Numbered from the stretch's first letter, positions 1 through 7,805 are shown. The stretch: 16,037 nt of DNA from CBDULX01 sp965368175 (GCA_965368175.1 CBDULX010000051.1:1-16037); one strand, 5' to 3'. The notes: a model not told the origin generated them from the letters alone. Program-made: numbers and translations.

Positions 1-253
1 TAGAGTTGCGCCTGGAGCAGCAACCGAGAACAACGCAGGAGCAGTTGTCGAGCAGGCACATTCAGCATGTGGCGACGAGGGAACCCTTCATCGATTTTTA
101 TGAAGGGTTTGTGAACTGGGGCGTGTTTCTTTGGTTCCGTTTCTTTTCACGAGCAAAGGAAAAATTGCCTGGAGCAATTTTTAACATGCTTTGCATGGCC
201 CGAAGGGTGAATGTCATGGACGACATTCATAAATGAACTCGCCCAGCTGGGCG
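1..253 (+). repeat. Array of short hairpins, several with GGA loops
   Basis: At least eight short inverted repeats follow one another: 5-24, 30-48, 57-71, 82-109, 160-182, 185-197, 208-229 and 240-253. The best are 82-109 (10-bp perfect stem), 160-182 (9 bp), 208-229 (8 bp) and the 14-bp palindrome at 240-253. On the plus strand the loops at 5-24, 30-48, 160-182 and 208-229 contain GGA. The open reading frame across this region (6-236) resembles no protein family I know, and its codons simply follow the hairpins, so I treat it as non-coding. From the sequence alone it could be an interspersed REP-like repeat or a structured RNA. The hairpins are directly visible; their function is unknown. 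Confidence 0.6.
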
Positions 254-284
254 AAACCAATGTCTAAAGTCGGCTCATAAATTA

Positions 285-358
285 ATAAATAGCTTTAGAA
301 CTAAATCGAGTCAGTCCACTTTGGTCTTGAGACTTGATTTAGTTCTAAAGCTATTTAT
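285..358. repeat. Perfect 23-bp inverted repeat with 28-nt spacer
   Basis: The arms at 285-307 and 336-358 are perfect reverse complements, AT-rich, and enclose 28 nt. The repeat lies about 30 nt beyond the stop codon of the minus-strand yjbQ gene. It could act as a 3-prime stabilising hairpin or weak terminator for that transcript, but the T-rich stretch after it on the minus strand is poor. It could also be a small MITE-like element. The symmetry is certain; the role is not. Confidence 0.75.
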
Positions 359-389
359 AGTTTATCAGCTCAGGCTTGAGCACCCACTA

Positions 390-806
390 CTAATCACCAT
401 AAATAGTAATAGTAATACGTCGGTTGTGGGGATGAGTGCGATGCTCCCACAGGTAGATGCCCTGCCAGGTGCCCAGCAGGGTCTGGCCATTGTTGATGGG
501 AATGGTCAGACTGCTGTCGGTCAATATAGTGCGTACATGGGCTGACATATCATCAGGCCCTTCATCACGATGTTTATACATAGGGTCGCCGTCCGGGGTG
601 ATTTTTTCCATGAATGATTCAAGATCGTAACGTACATCCGGGTCGGCATTTTCACACAGGATCAGCGAAGCACTGGTGTGCTGTACGAACAGATTAACCA
701 GGCCGGTGTGAATATTCGACTGCTGAATAATTTCTTCAATCCGGCGGGTAATATTTGAGGTGCCTCGTCCCAGTGTTGATAGACTAATCGTTTTTTGAAA
801 AACCAT
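390..806 (-). CDS. yjbQ: YjbQ family protein (UPF0047, secondary thiamine-phosphate synthase-like)
   Basis: This 138-residue protein has full family length. It carries the signature blocks QHTSASL (42-48), ENADPDVRYDLE (52-63), the HRDEGPDDMSAHV stretch (79-91) and LGTWQGIYLWEHR (111-123), with the conserved His and Asp residues that form the family's metal or ligand site. Members have weak thiamine-phosphate synthase activity in E. coli, but their physiological role is unclear. The start is well supported: GAGGA lies six bases upstream of the ATG. The ATG overlaps the stop codon of the upstream phosphatase gene by one base, so the two are probably translationally coupled. The protein is cytoplasmic, with no signal peptide. 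The family call is firm; the exact reaction in this organism is not. Confidence 0.93.
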   Translation of the reverse strand: MVFQKTISLSTLGRGTSNITRRIEEIIQQSNIHTGLVNLFVQHTSASLILCENADPDVRYDLESFMEKITPDGDPMYKHRDEGPDDMSAHVRTILTDSSLTIPINNGQTLLGTWQGIYLWEHRTHPHNRRITITIYGD

Positions 807-1570
807 TAGTTATCCTCAAAAATTTTCCGAATCATATCCATATTCAGGTAGCTGAAACCGTGATCATTGCCGCTCAGAACTTTAAATGGCTGGTTCGGTT
901 CGCCCATGGTTTCCAGCACCAGGCTGGCACCCTCGAAATTATGATGCTCTGTGTAGCCATTGGTGGTGATGATGGTTTTCAGATTTGCACCGAGGGAAGA
1001 TTTAATGCCGTTTTCTGAATCTTCAAAAGCCATGCAGGCTTCTGCTGGCAGGCCCATTTTTTCCAGAGCGTAAATATAAATATCCGGTGCCGGTTTTTTT
1101 GCCGGGACTATATCTCCAGCGGCGATTACTTCAAACCAGTCGCAGGAACCCGGTGCCAGTGAGTGTTCCAGCAGGGCGGTGACGTTGGCCGGTGTGGTGG
1201 TGGTGGCGATGGCCAGTCGCAGGCCCTGTTCACGGGCTTCATTGATTAATCGCCTGACGCCGGTGCGTAGAGGAATGGAGCCCTCGGCTAGCAGCTCCGT
1301 GTAATGACGAGTTTTGGCCTTGTGGAGTTCTACAATCAGAGCCGGGGTGGAGTCGTCCTGGGGGTAGTCGGTGTGAAAATGGTCCAGGTAATAGGCCATG
1401 CGTTCCTTGCCGCCGGTCACTTCCAGTAGTTTTTCATACAGGTCTTCATCCCAGTGCCAGTCAAGCTTATAGTCTTCAAATGCCAGGTTAAAGGCCACGC
1501 GATGACCGTCCCGTTCAGTGTCGGCCAGAGTGCCGTCCACATCAAAAATTAGTGCTTCTAATTTGCTCAT
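806..1570 (-). CDS. HAD-superfamily phosphatase, CbbY-like
   Basis: Starting at the ATG at 1570 the protein has 254 residues, the usual length for CbbY-like HAD-IA phosphatases. An upstream in-frame ATG at 1660 would add 30 residues before the first beta strand with no family match, so I reject it. Motif I is DVDGT (D10, D12), motif II the Thr run at 123-126, motif III K159 in AKKPAPDIY, and motif IV EDSENG (E183, D184). The TGGKER block at 52-57 is typical of CbbY, which in phototrophs dephosphorylates xylulose-1,5-bisphosphate, a Rubisco inhibitor. Related enzymes act on other sugar phosphates, so the substrate is inferred only. It is coupled to yjbQ downstream. The palindromic repeat at 1706-1801 lies upstream. 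Confidence 0.88.
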   Translation of the reverse strand: MSKLEALIFDVDGTLADTERDGHRVAFNLAFEDYKLDWHWDEDLYEKLLEVTGGKERMAYYLDHFHTDYPQDDSTPALIVELHKAKTRHYTELLAEGSIPLRTGVRRLINEAREQGLRLAIATTTTPANVTALLEHSLAPGSCDWFEVIAAGDIVPAKKPAPDIYIYALEKMGLPAEACMAFEDSENGIKSSLGANLKTIITTNGYTEHHNFEGASLVLETMGEPNQPFKVLSGNDHGFSYLNMDMIRKIFEDN

Positions 1571-1705
1571 AGTTAAATTTACTAAATCATTGTGAGAGGT
1601 AAAGCCGGCTATTTTACCCAATTGCGACTTGTTTTGACAATTTGGCCTGGAGATGAACATCTCAAAGCACCCTGAAGCTGACGTTAACTAACTTGAAATC
1701 AAAGA

Positions 1706-1801
1706 TTTGCCACAGAGGCACAGAGCGCACAGAGAACACAGTCGTGGCTGTATTAGGACAAACATATAAAAACTCTGTGTTCTCTGTGCCTCTGTGGCAA
1801 A
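1706..1801. repeat. Palindromic CACAGAG-type interspersed repeat
   Basis: The arms at 1706-1725 and 1782-1801 are perfect 20-bp reverse complements (TTTGCCACAGAGGCACAGAG type). The left arm continues with a second copy of the CACAGAG unit, so 1728-1741 can also pair perfectly with 1775-1788. The two pairings share right-arm bases and are mutually exclusive. Sequences of this style occur as dispersed repeats in many bacterial genomes. The element sits in the long spacer between glpD and the CbbY-like gene and is the only structure I see there, apart from an ATGTAAT/ATTACAT pair near 1859-1898. Confidence 0.8.
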
Positions 1802-1899
1802 GTTTTAACTTTTTTGATCAGTCACTTACTGGCTAGTTTGAGCCACTGCAACTGCTGGATGTAATACCTCAGTTGGTTAGTTAAAGTCGAACATTACAT

Positions 1900-3066
1900 T
1901 CAGGGCAACTTAAGGGTGCGGGTGTCTGCAACAGGTGTTCGTGCGGGTAGCCTGGGGCTAATTTTTTTCATCAGTTCTTCAGCGGTTGCTCGGTTGGCGG
2001 TTAACTTGCCGCCATATAGGGAAAACACCCGCGGTGCAATAAGGTTATCGTTGTGAATGATGGTATCCCTTGAGCGGAAAAAAATACTGTGCTTGCTTCT
2101 GGGGAGTACTCGTACGCCGGCAAAAGAGTCGATGACATGGCAATGGCGCAATAATGGTGAAAAGTAATAATTGTAAACCGCCAGCAGGTAGTTGATATCT
2201 TCTTTGGGTGCGACGATAGTGTGCAAATCCCCCGTATATTGCTGTTCTGTGGTGCCGATCAGGGTATTGCCCTGCCAGGGCATGACAAATACAGCGCGCT
2301 CGTCCTGTGGGGTTTCCAGGTAATACATCCCCTTTTGTGGCTGGCCCTTGACGATGATATGGCTGCCCAGCACCAGATCGATGGGTAGCTGGGAGGGTGT
2401 GGGGTAAACCTTGTTCAGCACGTCATTTACCCAGGGGCCTGCAACATTGATCAGCAACCTGGCCTGAATCTCATGTGACTGACTGCCCAGCTTATAGCTG
2501 ATGTGGCACATGTCCTGATCACATTCGCAATGTAAAAACTGTGCCTGATAACAGACTTCAGCCCCTAACGACTGAGCTGACAGCATTACGGACTCGGTCA
2601 GTTTTTGATCATCGGTCTGACCGTCGTAGTACTGAAAAACCGCACGGAGGTGTCTGGTGTTCAGGCCATCGAGGTTTTTCCATTCTTTTTTGGAAATGGA
2701 TTTATAGCCTTTGCCGCCGAAGAAATAATACAGGGTCAGGCCCAGCCGTATCATCCAGGCGGGCCGTTGAGTGAAGCTGTATACCGGGATATAGAAGGGG
2801 GTTAACTTGACCAGATGGGGAGCATTTTCAAGCAATATCTGACGTTCGCGCAAACATTCCCGTACCAGCCGGAATTGAAAGGATTCCAGGTATCGCAAGC
2901 CACCATGAATCAGCTTGCTGGATTTTCGAGAAGTGGCCATGCCTGGTTTGTCATACTGTTCCAGTACTAACACACTATAACCCCGAGCAGCTGCTGCCTG
3001 TGCGCAGGCAGCACCCTGAATGCCGCCGCCGATGATGGCCAGATCATAAATCATGATTGACGGCAT
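1900..3066 (-). CDS. glpD: FAD-dependent glycerol-3-phosphate dehydrogenase, short form
   Basis: This enzyme of the DAO fold would oxidise glycerol-3-phosphate to dihydroxyacetone phosphate and pass electrons to quinone at the membrane. The FAD-binding GGGIQG lies at 13-18, E36 ends the second strand, and the GlpD hallmark TSRKSSKLIHGGLRYLE is at 45-61. The C-terminal part keeps GVR (R319), SRD (R333) and GGKLT (K354), which match substrate and FAD contacts in E. coli GlpD. At 388 residues it lacks the C-terminal domain of the roughly 500-residue E. coli enzyme. The start is uncertain: ATG at 3066 or at 3054 (giving MIYDLAIIGGG); neither has a clear Shine-Dalgarno sequence. Either start overlaps the end of the phosphodiesterase gene, so the two are coupled. 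Confidence 0.85.
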   Translation of the reverse strand: MPSIMIYDLAIIGGGIQGAACAQAAAARGYSVLVLEQYDKPGMATSRKSSKLIHGGLRYLESFQFRLVRECLRERQILLENAPHLVKLTPFYIPVYSFTQRPAWMIRLGLTLYYFFGGKGYKSISKKEWKNLDGLNTRHLRAVFQYYDGQTDDQKLTESVMLSAQSLGAEVCYQAQFLHCECDQDMCHISYKLGSQSHEIQARLLINVAGPWVNDVLNKVYPTPSQLPIDLVLGSHIIVKGQPQKGMYYLETPQDERAVFVMPWQGNTLIGTTEQQYTGDLHTIVAPKEDINYLLAVYNYYFSPLLRHCHVIDSFAGVRVLPRSKHSIFFRSRDTIIHNDNLIAPRVFSLYGGKLTANRATAEELMKKISPRLPARTPVADTRTLKLP

Positions 3067-3802
3067 TCAATGCCAGAACCGGGTGTTCGAGTAGAGTACA
3101 GATGTCTCGGGTTTCTATCAGGGGGATATTGAAGCTGGCATAGTGTAGTGCCAGTTCCGGGTCGGTAATATCGTAAACCATCCAGTGCCAGTCTCCCTTT
3201 AAGGGTTCCTGATTGTTGGGGATTTTTCGATGATTCACAATCAGATAGTCTGGTTTTAATTGCTGGGCCAGTTTCAGGTTCTCTTCATCATACTGATGTA
3301 ATACCCAGCCGCAGGCGAAGTCTGAATGCTGGCGTACATAACGTATGGCATCGGCTTCAAATGAGATAATCACACATTGCTGGTGGATGATTTCCAGTTC
3401 TTTCAGTAAAACGTCCATAACGCTGTCAGTGCCGAAATGTTGCAGGCTTTCCTCCTTGATTTCGACAAAAGCAGTGGCTTTGGGATGATGCTGTAACAGA
3501 CGTACCACATCGGATAATTCGGGAATGTGCTGGTTGAAGAATGCCAGCGAAAAGCGAGTCGGTTCGTGGGCGCGGATGTTTTGCAGGTCCTCCAGAGACA
3601 TATCGAACAGATTGCCAGTGATCCCTGTGGTGCGCTTGAGTTCGACATCATGAAAAACGACCAGCTGTCCATCGGAGGTGCTTTGCACATCGAATTCAAT
3701 ATATCCGGCACCACACTCCAGTGCGGCTTCCAGTGCAACAAGGGTGTTTTCCGGGTACTGCTCCATTTGTCCTCGATGGGCGACCAGATGGGGAATGGCC
3801 AT
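3044..3802 (-). CDS. ugpQ: Glycerophosphodiester phosphodiesterase
   Basis: This 252-residue protein is the size of cytoplasmic UgpQ. The TIM-barrel GDPD signature is complete: AHRG with H9 and R10, PENT at 17-20, E36 and D38 in IEFDVQ, H51 in VFHD, and E114 and K116 in FVEIKE. No signal peptide is present. The enzyme hydrolyses deacylated phospholipids such as glycerophosphoethanolamine to glycerol-3-phosphate and an alcohol. It precedes and overlaps the gene for glycerol-3-phosphate dehydrogenase, which would consume that product, and follows the kinase gene by 39 bases. AAGGA eight bases upstream supports the ATG start. The family assignment is firm; the gene symbol rests on similarity of size and context. 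Confidence 0.92.
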   Translation of the reverse strand: MAIPHLVAHRGQMEQYPENTLVALEAALECGAGYIEFDVQSTSDGQLVVFHDVELKRTTGITGNLFDMSLEDLQNIRAHEPTRFSLAFFNQHIPELSDVVRLLQHHPKATAFVEIKEESLQHFGTDSVMDVLLKELEIIHQQCVIISFEADAIRYVRQHSDFACGWVLHQYDEENLKLAQQLKPDYLIVNHRKIPNNQEPLKGDWHWMVYDITDPELALHYASFNIPLIETRDICTLLEHPVLALNAVNHDL

Positions 3803-3841
3803 GTTTTTTATCCTTTTTTTTCTTTAAGTTTAGTCGGATTT

Positions 3842-5245
3842 TTATAAACTGTGAATGGTCTCGTGAAATACGGTATAGCGTTGTTGCAGCGACGGATTTG
3901 TGACAGGTAAAAAGTGTCGGTGTTCTTCTGTCTGTGAAAAATCAGTTTGTGATTTATCAGTAGCCAGCCAGGCTGCGCCTCTGGCGGTGGCTTCTGTATG
4001 ATGGAATTGTATTACCGGTAACTGACTCAGGTCACTCAGTCTCTGGCACAGGCCATCCAGGCGAGACAGGCCACCGCTGAGACGGAGTTTCTGGATGTTT
4101 TGTAGTTGCTGCAGATGTCGCAGATTATCCATCAACAGAAATGCAATGCTCTCGATGATGGCGACATAGCGTTCGGCCGGCGAGTGATCCTGGTCTTTTA
4201 CAAAATAGGGTGCAACGGTTTTTTTCCACCAGGGCGAACCCAGGCCGCCAACAGTATTGATGAATACTGGTGGATGTTGTTGTTTATCAAGCCAGCCCGG
4301 CAATGCCTCGAACAGATCGTCCACCGGCCATTGTTGCTGTGCCCAGCTCAGGGCCGCACCAGCCCCGTTGACGGTGCCTTCAATGAGATAATGCTGTTCA
4401 TGTGATTTGCTCATGGCCAGGCCGCTGAGTAAAGGGCTTTCAACATTGGGTTTCTGGCAGGTACTGAGAATAAAGGCGCCGGTGCCAATATTGATCAGGG
4501 CCGTATTTTCAGCTAATGGCCCATGGGAGAAAATGGCGGCATTCTGGTCGCCGATGACACATCGCAAGGGGATGTTATAGTCTTTCAGCTGACCATACTC
4601 GTGGCAGACTGGCTTACACTCGGGTAGAAACTGCCGCGGAATCTGGAACAGATCCATCAGGGTTTCAGACCAGTTCAGCTGCCTGAGATCAAACAACAGG
4701 GTGCGCTGGGCGTTACAGTGATCTATACAGTGGCTGGGCTGTTGCAACAGATGGAACATCAGGTAACTGGCCAGTGTGCCCAGGTAAAGCCTTTGTTCAT
4801 CGGCGGCCTGCTTCACCGCTGGGTAGTTATTTAACAGCCAGCGGAATTTGCCAACAGAATAATGGGGAGACAGTGGCAGGCCGGTAATGGCTTTGATTTG
4901 TTCACTATGTTCACTAAACTGATCCAGGTCCTGCCAGCTGCGTCGATCCTGCCAGCTGATAGCCGGAGACAGTGCCTGGCCGCTGTGTTTATCCCAGGCC
5001 ACAACGGTCGAGCGCTGGGTCGCCAGAGCACAGGACGTAGTTTCTGCTAACGGGGCTTTTGCTAAACTGGTCAGGACACGGTGTACCGACTGTAGAATTT
5101 CATCTGCATTCTGTTCTACTCGGTCTTCATCCAGGCGATGAAGTTGAATGGGATGTTCCGCACGGTCTACGATGGAGCCTGTCCGATCGAATACTATGGC
5201 CCGTGTGGCATGGGTGCCCTGATCAATAGCGAGGGTATAAGGCAT
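3842..5245 (-). CDS. FGGY-family kinase, glycerol kinase-like with altered pocket
   Basis: This 467-residue protein has both FGGY domains: the N-terminal phosphate motif AIDQGTHATRAIVFD (6-20), the second-domain GDQNAA (232-237) and NIGTGAF (252-258), and a C-terminal LSGGLSRLDG. The phosphate motif and gene context (phosphodiesterase and GlpD downstream) suggest glycerol phosphorylation. Compared with E. coli GlpK, R83, W103, D245 and Q246 are matched by R78, W98, D233 and Q234. However, E84 is replaced by S79 and Y135 by H128, and both of those contact glycerol. The true substrate may therefore be a different polyol or triose. AAGGA ten bases upstream supports the ATG start. It heads the minus-strand cluster and faces the divergent ABC exporter gene across 129 bases. 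Confidence 0.85.
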   Translation of the reverse strand: MPYTLAIDQGTHATRAIVFDRTGSIVDRAEHPIQLHRLDEDRVEQNADEILQSVHRVLTSLAKAPLAETTSCALATQRSTVVAWDKHSGQALSPAISWQDRRSWQDLDQFSEHSEQIKAITGLPLSPHYSVGKFRWLLNNYPAVKQAADEQRLYLGTLASYLMFHLLQQPSHCIDHCNAQRTLLFDLRQLNWSETLMDLFQIPRQFLPECKPVCHEYGQLKDYNIPLRCVIGDQNAAIFSHGPLAENTALINIGTGAFILSTCQKPNVESPLLSGLAMSKSHEQHYLIEGTVNGAGAALSWAQQQWPVDDLFEALPGWLDKQQHPPVFINTVGGLGSPWWKKTVAPYFVKDQDHSPAERYVAIIESIAFLLMDNLRHLQQLQNIQKLRLSGGLSRLDGLCQRLSDLSQLPVIQFHHTEATARGAAWLATDKSQTDFSQTEEHRHFLPVTNPSLQQRYTVFHETIHSL

Positions 5246-5374
5246 TAAGGCTAGTTCCTTGAGGTAATTCTAAAGCCTGATGAAGCGAGTACCAGCAACG
5301 TGTACTATGGGCCTAAATTAATTAATTTGAGCAGTTAGTCTTACTGACTGGTGGCAAAGTGTAACAGATAGACC

Positions 5375-7165
5375 ATGATGAAAAATACAGACGAATACAA
5401 CTGGGCGTATATATGGCAATTAGCACGTCGCCATAAACGCAAATTGATGCAGGCCAACATGATTGCCATTCTGGCTGCGCTGATCAGTGCCCCAGTGCCC
5501 CTGTTAATGCCTTTACTGGTGGATGAGGTGTTGCTGGATAAGGCCGGTTTCCTGGTATCTGTTATGGACAGTGTATTTCCCCCGGGCTGGCACGGCCCGG
5601 TGTTGTATGTCGTCGCCATGATGCTGGTTACCATGCTGTTACGGTTTGGCTCCATGGCGCTATCGGTGTGGCAAACTCGTGAGTTTACTCGAGTGGCCAA
5701 GGATATTACTTTTCGTATCCGAGAAAATCTGTTGCAGCGTATGCAATTTATATCTATGGCTGAATACGAAGTGCTGGGCAGTGGTGCTGTCGCCTCCCAT
5801 CTGGTGACAGATGTCGAGGCGGTAGACAGTTTTATTGGCTCGGCACTGAGCAAATTTGTGGTCGCGGTGCTGACCATTATTGGGGTCGCTATCATACTGA
5901 TGCTGATCCACTGGCAGCTGGCGCTGTTTATTTTGATCATGAACCCGATGGTGATTTATTTCACCACCTTGCTGGGCAAAAAAGTCAAACAACTTAAAAA
6001 ACATGAAAACTCTGCTTTTGAGTTGTTTCAGCAGTCTTTGAGTGAAACCCTGGATGCCATTCAGCAGATCCGGGCCAGTAATCGGGAGCGGCATTATTTA
6101 CTGAGAGTAATCGATAAGGCCCGGGGAGTGAAAAAACGATCGGCGGCTTTTGGCTGGAAAAGCGATGCCGCTAATCGCCTGTCTTTTTTTGTGTTCCTGA
6201 TGGGCTTTGAGGTATTCCGTGCGGTTAGCATGTTGCTGGTGGTATTTTCATCCCTCAGTATCGGCCAGATGTTTGCCGTGTATGCCTATCTCTGGTTCAT
6301 GATGTCTCCGGTACAGGAAGTTCTATCAATTCAGTACAGTTACTATGCAGCCAATGCGGCACTGTCACGTATTAATCGGTTGCTGAAGCTGAAGCGGGAA
6401 CCAAAATATCCTCATAACAGAAATCCCTTTGAGAACCGGAACACGGTGGGCATCCGCCTCGAGTCCCTGCATTTTGCCTATGGCGATGGCGATGAGGTGC
6501 TGGCCGATGTGTCCCTGGACATTGCACCCGGTGAAAAGGTAGCTCTGGTGGGTGCCAGTGGTGGTGGCAAGTCGACCCTGGTACAGGTGATTCTGGGCAT
6601 GTACCCGCCGAGTCAGGGCCAGCTATACTTCGATCAGGTACCGGTGACCGAGATTGGTCTGGATGTGGTACGAGAAAATGTGGCGACAGTGTTGCAGCAT
6701 CCCGCGCTGTTTAATGACACGGTGCGCAATAATCTAAGCCTGGGACGGGAGTTTAATGAGGCCCAGCTAATACAGGCCCTGGAGATCGCCCAGCTGGCGG
6801 ATCTGGTGGCTGGATTGCCCGATGGCCTGGACACCATCGTGGGTCGTAACGGAGTAAGGTTATCCGGTGGTCAGCGACAGCGGCTGGCGATTGCCCGAAT
6901 GTTACTCACCGATCCAAAGGTAGTCATCCTCGACGAGGCCACTTCCGCTCTGGATACAGAGACCGAGGAGCATCTGCACCTGGCTTTGCAGGGATTCCTT
7001 AAAAACCGTACCACATTGATCATCGCCCATCGTTTAAGCGCTGTTAAGCAGGCCGACAGAGTATATGTGTTTGATGGAGGGCGGATCATCGACGAAGGCC
7101 GGCATGACGAGCTGGTGAGTCGTGACGGCCTGTATCAGCGCTTGTATGGACAGCGGCAAACTTGA
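5375..7165 (+). CDS. ABC exporter, fused permease and ATPase (MsbA type)
   Basis: This 596-residue half-transporter has an N-terminal membrane domain (hydrophobic segments near 25-50, 75-97, 160-200 and 270-310) and a C-terminal nucleotide-binding domain from about 358. All ATPase motifs are intact: Walker A GASGGGKST at 393-401, Q-loop Q441, signature LSGGQ at 496-500, Walker B VVILDE at 516-521 and H-loop H552. It would work as a homodimer in the inner membrane. The substrate cannot be read from the sequence; lipid, peptide and drug exporters share this plan. The gene stands alone on the plus strand, divergent from the kinase gene, and is followed after about 90 bases by the thioredoxin gene. 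The start codon has only a weak ribosome binding site, and a second ATG follows directly. Confidence 0.92.
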   Translation: MMKNTDEYNWAYIWQLARRHKRKLMQANMIAILAALISAPVPLLMPLLVDEVLLDKAGFLVSVMDSVFPPGWHGPVLYVVAMMLVTMLLRFGSMALSVWQTREFTRVAKDITFRIRENLLQRMQFISMAEYEVLGSGAVASHLVTDVEAVDSFIGSALSKFVVAVLTIIGVAIILMLIHWQLALFILIMNPMVIYFTTLLGKKVKQLKKHENSAFELFQQSLSETLDAIQQIRASNRERHYLLRVIDKARGVKKRSAAFGWKSDAANRLSFFVFLMGFEVFRAVSMLLVVFSSLSIGQMFAVYAYLWFMMSPVQEVLSIQYSYYAANAALSRINRLLKLKREPKYPHNRNPFENRNTVGIRLESLHFAYGDGDEVLADVSLDIAPGEKVALVGASGGGKSTLVQVILGMYPPSQGQLYFDQVPVTEIGLDVVRENVATVLQHPALFNDTVRNNLSLGREFNEAQLIQALEIAQLADLVAGLPDGLDTIVGRNGVRLSGGQRQRLAIARMLLTDPKVVILDEATSALDTETEEHLHLALQGFLKNRTTLIIAHRLSAVKQADRVYVFDGGRIIDEGRHDELVSRDGLYQRLYGQRQT

Positions 7166-7246
7166 TATCGTGTCATTGACCCATATATTAGTATCTATTA
7201 ATACTGTATACTCATAGCAATCTGACTATTTTTAATCCTCGACTGC

Positions 7247-7251
7247 AGGAG
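7247..7251 (+). promoter_or_regulatory. Shine-Dalgarno site for the GTG-initiated thioredoxin
   Basis: AGGAG lies six bases upstream of GTG at 7258. This fixes the non-ATG start, which also gives the usual thioredoxin N-terminus. Confidence 0.8.
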
Positions 7252-7257
7252 ACTATT

Positions 7258-7644
7258 GTGGCCACTATTGAACTGACTGAATCAAATCTTGAATCCACGG
7301 TTAACGAGAATGATATCGTTCTCATTGACTTCTGGGCCCCCTGGTGTGGACCTTGTAAGTCATTTGGCCCAATCTATGAAGAAGTATCTGAGAAACATCC
7401 GGATATAGTCTTTGCCAAAATCAATACAGAAGAAGAGCAGGCCATTGCGGCCCATTTCCAGATTCGTTCGATTCCAACATTAATGATTTTCCGCGAACAG
7501 ATCATTATTTTTGCCGAAGCCGGTATGTTGCCGGGCAACGCACTGGAAGAGGTTATTGGCCAGGTAAGGACACTGGATATGGACAAGGTAAAAGAAGATA
7601 TCGCCAAGGCGCAGGCGGAAGCCGAAACTAACGCCGATTCATAA
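7258..7644 (+). CDS. Thioredoxin family protein with short C-terminal extension
   Basis: This 128-residue cytoplasmic protein carries the redox site WCGPC (C30, C33) and the cis-proline P73 in SIPT, both needed for disulfide exchange. The fold ends near residue 107. A charged, probably helical tail of about 20 residues (DMDKVKEDIAKAQ and onward) makes it longer than the E. coli TrxA of 109 residues. It starts with GTG behind a strong AGGAG. The spacer before it holds TTGACC at 7176 and TATACT at 7207, but their spacing is too wide to call a promoter. It is followed by a bidirectional terminator. It is clearly a thioredoxin; whether it is the general reductant or a specialised paralogue is unknown. 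Confidence 0.93.
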   Translation: MATIELTESNLESTVNENDIVLIDFWAPWCGPCKSFGPIYEEVSEKHPDIVFAKINTEEEQAIAAHFQIRSIPTLMIFREQIIIFAEAGMLPGNALEEVIGQVRTLDMDKVKEDIAKAQAEAETNADS

Positions 7645-7751
7645 ATTCAGATAAAAGGCTGATATCGCCGTTTAGTTGTCCAGCGGCTTAAGGCCGTTAT
7701 CGATTTATACTCTGTGGAAAGATCTGGTGGAAACCTCGTTTTTGCAGTTGT

Positions 7752-7792
7752 GGACACAAAAAAGGCCGGTTTAACCGGCCTTTTTTGTGTCC
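7752..7792. terminator. Bidirectional Rho-independent terminator
   Basis: A perfect 41-nt palindrome has arms at 7752-7771 and 7773-7792. Its core is GGCCGG-TTTAA-CCGGCC, flanked by six As on the left and six Ts on the right, so it reads as an intrinsic terminator on both strands. It lies between the convergent thioredoxin and adenylate kinase genes and can end both transcripts. Confidence 0.93.
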
Positions 7793-7805
7793 GTTGAAAA
7801 TAAGA

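Noticed and set aside
6..236. Open frame of 76 codons on the plus strand
   Set aside because: It spans the hairpin array, matches no family I know and has no Shine-Dalgarno; its codons follow the inverted repeats.
1571..1660. N-terminal extension of the HAD phosphatase from ATG 1660
   Set aside because: The added 30 residues have no family match and precede the standard start just before the DVDGT strand.
5315..5328. Palindrome AAATTAATTAATTT between the kinase and ABC genes as an operator
   Set aside because: Simple AT palindromes arise easily, a similar TTAATTAATT occurs after rlpA near 14476, and no promoter elements flank it convincingly.
5341..5940. Minus-strand frame of 199 codons inside the ABC exporter gene
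   Set aside because: It is antisense to conserved transporter sequence and low in complexity, with no family resemblance.
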